From Chitinophaga pinensis (GTDB lineage Bacteria > Bacteroidota > Bacteroidia > NS11-12g > UBA955), in assembly GCA_945871905.1 (NCBI GenBank), contig CAMBXL010000016.1:1-46433 (forward strand): a DNA stretch of 46,433 bases. Reading direction: 5' to 3'. Under the pieces are notes generated by a model that was not told the DNA's origin, did not search any database, and saw nothing but the letters and a program-made list of their open reading frames with translations. The position numbers and the translations under genes were made by a program. This document shows positions 42,184 to 46,433 of the stretch, one piece after another. The stretch's first letter is position 1; each line of letters opens with the position of its first letter.

Positions 42184-42543
42184 AAGAAAATAATAAGTAA
42201 AGTTGATTTAAAAGATGCCATCATAAAAGGCATGCAAGAAAAAAAAGGAAATCAAATCAAAGTTTTAGATTTAAGAAAATTAAAGTCATCAATGGCTGAT
42301 TTTTTTATAATTTGTCATGCTAGCAGTGATAAACAAGTTTCTGCAATAGCTGACAGTGTTGAGGAGTTTAGTAGAAAATTAGCTAGCGAAAAACCACTGC
42401 ACATCGAAGGTTTTGAATCTGCTGAATGGATTTTAATGGATTATTTTGATATCGTAGTTCATATTTTTCAAGAAGAAAAAAGAGAGTTTTACTCAATAGA
42501 AGAACTTTGGGGTGATGCTGAAATAACAGTTGTTAAAGATTAA
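42175..42543 (+). CDS. rsfS: Ribosomal silencing factor RsfS
   Basis: 122 aa. Binds uL14 on the 50S subunit and blocks subunit joining in poor growth conditions. Family motifs: LDLRKLKSSMADFFIICHASSD and AEWILMDYFDIVVHIFQEEKREFYSIEELW. ATG start 28 bp from the divergent birA TTG. In many Bacteroidota ftsH follows rsfS; here it does not, and the next 40 bp are empty before a minus-strand pseudogene. Confidence 0.95.
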   Translation: MPKKKIISKVDLKDAIIKGMQEKKGNQIKVLDLRKLKSSMADFFIICHASSDKQVSAIADSVEEFSRKLASEKPLHIEGFESAEWILMDYFDIVVHIFQEEKREFYSIEELWGDAEITVVKD

Positions 42544-42583
42544 TATTTGTCTCAACCGACAAATTACTAAGCTATTATCCCAC

Positions 42584-42883
42584 TTATTTTAGTTGAATAT
42601 AGGTTTTTTTCAATTCTTTTATTTCCTTTTCAAACCCCTCTCTTGCAGGAAGTCTTAGTGGTTTTTTAGAAATTTTTAATTCTGCAATTCTGAAAACAGA
42701 GAATTGCTTCCATCCAAAAGGTTTCAAAGAATGACTTTCTCCAATAATTTGGAAGCCAACGACTGTATCAAATAAATTTTTGTTTATTCCAAAAGCATAG
42801 GGTTCAACGACGCATTTTTCGCCATCTTATATAAATTCCAAGCACTTTTGGTTTTCAATAGACTCAGTGATTATTTTATTCAT
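42584..42883 (-). pseudogene. Small gene interrupted by one nonsense codon (WYL-like)
   Basis: An otherwise continuous frame of 99 codons from the ATG at 42883 to the TAA at 42584, broken by a single in-frame TAA at 42827-42829. Before it: MNKIITESIENQKCLEFI. After it: DGEKCVVEPYAFGINKN...KPFGWKQFSVFRIAELK. The sequence flows naturally across the stop and resembles small WYL-related proteins (FxYDGExRxVEPYAFG, GWxxFxVxxI). One point change would restore it. Its start overlaps the 28-codon ORF upstream by ATGA. Confidence 0.7.
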
Positions 42884-42966
42884 TGTGTTGCAATAATTTC
42901 GCTCAATCCTAGAATTGAAAAAGCAGTAAGAAAAGCTATAAGAATGATAATAGTGTTTGTTTTCAT
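42880..42966 (-). CDS. 28-aa hydrophobic peptide
   Basis: Reads MKTNTIIILIAFLTAFSI then LGLSEIIATQ, a single TM or signal-like helix. It sits 12 bp after the KTSC-like gene and its stop overlaps the start of the next (pseudo)gene by ATGA, the arrangement of translational coupling. Real expression is uncertain because chance ORFs of this size are common in AT-rich DNA. Confidence 0.35.
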   Translation of the reverse strand: MKTNTIIILIAFLTAFSILGLSEIIATQ

Positions 42967-42978
42967 AGTAGATTGTGA

Positions 42979-43257
42979 TTACAGCCAGCCTAATGTTAAT
43001 TTATATAATAATGATTTTTTCATCATTTTATACTCAGAATTATCCATTTGATTTTTGAAATATCTTTGTAGATATCGACTTAATCCTTTTCCTGATAATG
43101 CCAAAACTTTCAAATTTTCAACGTGTTCTGTACCCTCTGATTCATTTGTGTAAACGATAGGAGCATCCCACTTTTTGAATTTTATAATGATTTTGTCATC
43201 TTCAATTTTGAAATGAGTAATGTCTGATTGTCCTGTTTGATTAGAATAGTTTTGCAT
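42979..43257 (-). CDS. Small KTSC-like protein
   Basis: 92 aa from the ATG at 43257. The pattern DITHFKIEDDKIIIKFKKW (short beta strands), then VYTNESEG, then NLKVLALSGKGLSRYLQRYFKN resembles the KTSC fold (beta strands, xxYxY, then a helix with GKGL-x-I/Y). Usual length for stand-alone proteins of this kind. Function unknown; KTSC proteins have been suggested to bind nucleic acids. Head of a small minus-strand cluster with the 28-aa peptide and the interrupted gene. Confidence 0.5.
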   Translation of the reverse strand: MQNYSNQTGQSDITHFKIEDDKIIIKFKKWDAPIVYTNESEGTEHVENLKVLALSGKGLSRYLQRYFKNQMDNSEYKMMKKSLLYKLTLGWL

Positions 43258-43616
43258 GACTTCCTTCAAATACTTTACAAGTTAATACTAGATTTTTTGA
43301 GATAAATAAAGAAGGTTTTCATAGTTTTAGTTTCTTTGGTGTTTATAAATTGAGTTTTAAGCTTCTTTTTCCCCTAAGAATTACAATTGTAGTTTAGTGA
43401 GTTACAACTGTATATTCTTAAAGGTCAAGTTTGACATATTTTTATAATTAATAATACAAAGTTACCGCAAAAAACTGTATTAATGAAATATTTTATAGTT
43501 TTTATGTCAAATTGATACTTTATTACCACTATAAAATAAATTTAATTGGCAATAAAGTACTATTAATATTGTAATAGTTTACTTATTTTACTATAGTTAA
43601 ATTTAATCTACCTGAA
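43258..43616. other. AT-rich non-coding stretch
   Basis: About 360 bp, very AT-rich, no recognisable coding sequence, RNA or terminator seen. Confidence 0.4.
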
Positions 43617-44262
43617 TTAGATAGTGAAAATTTGTTTTCGAATTGCAAATAAAATAATTCCTATTACATTATTGGTTTCTAACTTTGTTATAATTCGGTA
43701 ACAGTGATTTTTGACTGTTTGCTCTGAGATAAAAAGCTTTTTAGCAATTTCATTTGCAGATAACTGTTGACACAATAATTTTATGATTCCCCTTTCTGTT
43801 AAGTGAGAGTCTTTTTCTGATTTAGGGGTATTGTAAATCAAATGTTTTGCATAAACGACATACACATTTTTGCTTAAATATAAATCGCCATGAATAACCT
43901 TTTCTATGGCATTAATAGGTTCTTACTTGTCTGTGTTTTTAAGTAAGTAGGCACTTATTCCCATTTCTATCAATTCTATAACTTTTGAATTGTATTGTTC
44001 TGAGGTAAGAATGATAATTTCAACTTCTGGGAATTTTTCTTTTAATATTTTTAGTAGTTTCTATGCCATTTAATTCAGGCATTTCGATATCCAAAAACAC
44101 AATGTCGTATTGCTTGCTTTCAATTTTTTCAAGTGCAATTTTGCCATTCTCAGCTTCATCTACCCCACTTGTAAAAATTGTATTGTTTAAAATTTCAACA
44201 ATAGCCTCTCTGAAAATGGTATGGTCTTCAACTACTAAGATGTAATTTAATTAATTGCTCAT
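43617..44262 (-). pseudogene. Degenerate NarL/FixJ-type response regulator
   Basis: Pieces in the right order make one regulator of about 214 codons. Receiver domain: NYILVVEDHTIFREAI...DIVFLDIEMPELNGIE (phosphoacceptor Asp in FLDIEMP), then VEIIILTSEQYNSK and AYLLKNTDK. HTH: LTERGIIKLLCQQLSANEIAKKLF with SEQTVKNHCYRIITKL. Three lesions: TAA as codon 4 (44251-44253), one extra A in an A-run (near 44035-44045) shifting the frame, and a TAA at 43924-43926 in the linker. The open HTH part could at most be made alone from a GTG. No partner kinase is in the window. Confidence 0.88.
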
Positions 44263-44469
44263 GGGTTTATTGGATTGCGAATTGAAATATTGATTTGGAA
44301 TTCATTTTTAGTTTTTATCATAAATTAGCATTGGTTATTTTTAATCTAGATACAATGTTTTTATTATATGATGTTAAGCGTATTATAGTTAATATTTATT
44401 CAAAATGTACATAATGATGCGAGTTGTTTATTGCTATTATTAAGAAATGGGGTTGAGTGAAATTATACA
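44263..44469. other. Intergenic region upstream of the DEAD-box gene
   Basis: About 200 bp of AT-rich sequence. Apart from the -7 box at 44470 nothing is recognised. Confidence 0.4.
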
Positions 44470-44477
44470 TAACTTTG
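44470..44477 (+). promoter_or_regulatory. -7 element of the DEAD-box helicase gene
   Basis: TAACTTTG, perfect to TAnnTTTG, followed by GCA as in many strong promoters of the phylum. The TTG start is 19 nt downstream. No clear -33. Confidence 0.5.
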
Positions 44478-44496
44478 CAAAATAAATTGAATAGAA

Positions 44497-45702
44497 TTGA
44501 ATTTTACAGATTTTAACTTCGAGTCCTCCTTACAAAGTAGTATTGAAAGCATGGGTTTTGTTAATGCAACTCCCATACAAGAACAAGCCATTCCTCTTAT
44601 TTTACAAGGAAAGGATTTGATAGCATGTGCTCAAACAGGAACCGGAAAAACTGCCGCCTTCTTGTTGCCTATTTTAAATAGACTGACCCAAGAACCCTCC
44701 GATCATACAGATACATTAATTGTAGTTCCTACTAGGGAACTTGCCATACAAATAGATACAGCACTCCAAGGGCTTACTTATTTTTCGGGAATTAGTTCCA
44801 TGGCTATATACGGAGGCAATGATGGAACCGCTTTTCAAAATGAGAAAAAAGCATTTGTTGAAGGTACTAATATTATAATAGCAACTCCAGGTCGTTTAAT
44901 AGCACACCTTAATATGGGTTATGTTAAGTTTCCTTTTTTGAAACATTTTATACTAGATGAAGCTGACAGGATGTTGGACATGGGTTTCATAGATGATTTA
45001 TTCAAAATTATCAAGTTTTTACCATCTAAAAGACAAATATTAATGTTTTCAGCAACAATGGCACCAAAAATAAGAGAATTTGCTAAAAAAATGCTTACCA
45101 ATCCTGCCGAAATCAGTTTGTCAATTTCCAAACCAGCAGCAGGAATTAGTCAAAGTGCCTATTTGGTTTTCAATAATCAAAAAAATAAATTGATTAAACA
45201 TATCCTTAAGCAGAAAACATATCACAGTGTTATAGTGTTCGCAAGTACCAAACAAATGGTTAAAGTACTTGAACAAGAATTGCAAAAAGATGGTTTGAAA
45301 GTAAAATCTATTCATTCCGACCTTGAACAAAATCAGAGAGAAGAAGTGTTAAGGCTTTTCAAAAACAAACAAATTCAAGTTTTAGTGGCTACCGATATTC
45401 TTTCTAGAGGCATAGACATAGATGACATTGGTTTAGTTATTAATTATGACATTCCCAATGAACCAGCAGATTATGTCCATAGAGTAGGAAGAACAGCCAG
45501 GGCAGAATCAAAAGGAGAGGCTATTACTTTTATCAATGAGACCAAACAATATCTATTCGCAAACATAGAATCCATGATAGGCTATTCTGTAAGTAAAGTT
45601 GAATTACCTGAATCATGGGGGAGTCGCCCTTTGTATCAACCCGAAAAGCCCTACACAAACTTAAAGGATAAAAAACAAAGGCATCAAAAGCGCAGAAATT
45701 AA
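44497..45702 (+). CDS. DEAD-box ATP-dependent RNA helicase (RhlE-like)
   Basis: 401 aa, TTG start. All helicase motifs are present in order: Q-motif F21...TPIQEQ, motif I AQTGTGKT (45-52), PTRELA (78-83), TPGRL (130-134), DEAD (154-157), SAT (185-187), then STKQMVK, TDILSRGIDID, and HRVGRTARAESKGEA. A short basic tail KDKKQRHQKRRN likely binds RNA. No ATG exists before the Q-motif, and an in-frame TGA at 44488 closes the frame, so TTG at 44497 is the only fitting start. RNA remodelling, possibly ribosome assembly or cold adaptation. Confidence 0.94.
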   Translation: MNFTDFNFESSLQSSIESMGFVNATPIQEQAIPLILQGKDLIACAQTGTGKTAAFLLPILNRLTQEPSDHTDTLIVVPTRELAIQIDTALQGLTYFSGISSMAIYGGNDGTAFQNEKKAFVEGTNIIIATPGRLIAHLNMGYVKFPFLKHFILDEADRMLDMGFIDDLFKIIKFLPSKRQILMFSATMAPKIREFAKKMLTNPAEISLSISKPAAGISQSAYLVFNNQKNKLIKHILKQKTYHSVIVFASTKQMVKVLEQELQKDGLKVKSIHSDLEQNQREEVLRLFKNKQIQVLVATDILSRGIDIDDIGLVINYDIPNEPADYVHRVGRTARAESKGEAITFINETKQYLFANIESMIGYSVSKVELPESWGSRPLYQPEKPYTNLKDKKQRHQKRRN

Positions 45703-45811
45703 AGGATAAAAAATTGTTTAATTAAACATTTATATATAATAAGTTTAATGAATGACTCAAAATTTAATGCCATTAAACACATACTTTAGATTAAAAGTGA
45801 GGTTTGAAATG

Positions 45812-46088
45812 TTATTTTTCAGAACTCAATTTACCAATCATACAACTTGCATAACTTTCAAGTTGAAGTATTAAACCATTTTCTTCTGTTGCTTCTATGT
45901 AACCAATCCCCTTTAATTGGGCTGTTATGTGTATTGTGATTTTCAATACCTTGGTAAATAATGGTGATAGTGTGAGTGTCCCAATCAACATTAATTGAAT
46001 CGATTCCACGCAATTCATTCAATTTATTTTTAATAGAATAGACACAACCACCACATTTGAGGTTAGCAACAATAATATTTTCAGTCAT
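45812..46088 (-). pseudogene. Frameshifted HMA-domain metallochaperone
   Basis: From the ATG at 46088: MTENIIVANLKCGGCVYSIK has the metal-binding CxxC as C12-GG-C15, followed by VDWDTHTITIIYQ. Here the frame is lost by one extra base (near 45950). The next frame continues the fold, VLKITIHITAQLKGIGYIEA, and ends SSEK at 45812. Total length 277 nt equals 92 codons plus one base. Without the shift this is a typical HMA protein (CopZ-like, beta-alpha-beta-beta-alpha-beta). It may be a real frameshift or a sequence error. Confidence 0.8.
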
Positions 46089-46316
46089 AATAGTGTCTAA
46101 ATTACCCAATAAATCCATTATTATCTATGATGACGTTAACATTTGAATATGAAATCGAATAATTTCACATAATTATCAGTTTAAAAAGTAATTTTTTTTA
46201 TTTTTTTTAAGCGATAAAATTGTTAGTTAGAATGATTGATAGAAAGGGATAGAGATTGTTTAAATAGTTGAAAAAAGATAAAAAAAAGCTTGTTTCAAAA
46301 AATAACGAAGAATTAA
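46089..46316. other. AT-rich intergenic region
   Basis: About 230 bp with long A and T runs; no coding signal seen. Confidence 0.4.
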
Positions 46317-46347
46317 TTTGGAAAGTATAGAAAAGGTGTTACTTTTG
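46317..46347 (+). promoter_or_regulatory. Strong promoter pointing out of the window
   Basis: -33 TTTG (46317-46320), 19-nt spacer, -7 TACTTTTG (46340-46347), followed by CACCCCG. Perfect boxes and spacing. No start codon with coding sequence follows in the remaining 86 bases, so the transcript has a long leader. It could be a stable-RNA operon or a regulated mRNA beyond 46433. Confidence 0.8.
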
Positions 46348-46433
46348 CACCCCGTTCTGAGAGAGATTGTTGAGTTGCTAGGAAGCTAGAAAAAAATAAA
46401 TTATTTTTATTTTGTTTTTAACAAAAAAGCATT

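Noticed and set aside
42147-42233. Upstream extension of birA
   Set aside because: It overlaps rsfS, adds residues outside the family, and would place the promoter inside the coding sequence.
44063-44245. 60-codon plus-strand frame over the broken response regulator
   Set aside because: The minus strand carries clear receiver-domain motifs; this frame is its antisense.
45940-45960. Programmed ribosomal frameshift in the HMA gene
   Set aside because: No classical slippery heptamer or downstream structure is evident; a plain indel is simpler.

Overview
The window comes from the chromosome of a low-GC Bacteroidota bacterium, most like the Flavobacteriales or Chitinophagales. The evidence is internal. 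At least six secreted proteins end in a type IX secretion (T9SS) C-terminal domain with an x-PNP motif. Lipoproteins carry the C-K-K-D-E start. Promoters fit TTTG - about 19 nt - TAnnTTTG, and Shine-Dalgarno sites are essentially absent. The menaquinone, LptC, CoaX and RsfS genes are of Bacteroidota type. Nothing looks like a prophage, insertion sequence or CRISPR array.

Layout. 1-800: a minus-strand tRNA-Gly(GCC)/tRNA-Leu(UAA) pair. Downstream of it is a 421-bp unit holding a small GIY-YIG nuclease ORF between two near-identical 115-bp direct repeats that carry the 3' end of tRNA-Leu. 820-3401: two flavoproteins, a DAO-family oxidase and kynurenine 3-monooxygenase. 3447-7356: a minus operon (PaaG-like isomerase, M43 secreted protease, polytopic membrane protein). 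7865-8215: a Cys-rich copper-binding four-helix protein. 8283-14879: fabI and a run of T9SS cargo (gingipain-fold protein, PKD protein, M1 peptidase). 14943-18225: purL and mazG. 18542-22756: three exported thioredoxin-fold (Omp28-like) proteins in a row. 22753-25499: a menaquinone operon (SDR, menA, menC). 25620-31946: a large ELWxxDGT-repeat protein, a membrane protein and another T9SS cargo. 31924-34467: truB, ribF and an M23/LysM peptidase, closely packed. 34469-37107: ruvC, divergent from a flippase-like protein plus GT2 pair. 37094-42146: a tight minus operon birA-coaX-outer membrane protein-TPR-lptC-small TM protein, divergent from rsfS (42175-42543). 42584-46088: a region with several lesions (nonsense-interrupted small gene, broken NarL-type response regulator, frameshifted HMA metallochaperone) around an intact DEAD-box helicase. 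The last bases hold a textbook promoter pointing out of the window.

The two observations most worth a second look are the tRNA-Leu/GIY-YIG unit, which looks like a minimal tRNA-targeting element arranged in tandem, and a recurrent promoter layout. In that layout the -7 box lies exactly 6 nt (range 4-10) before the start codon in about ten genes, predicting leaderless or nearly leaderless mRNAs. The layout also settles several starts, including TTG starts for birA and ruvC. Everything here was read by eye: no alignments, profile searches or folding programs were run.
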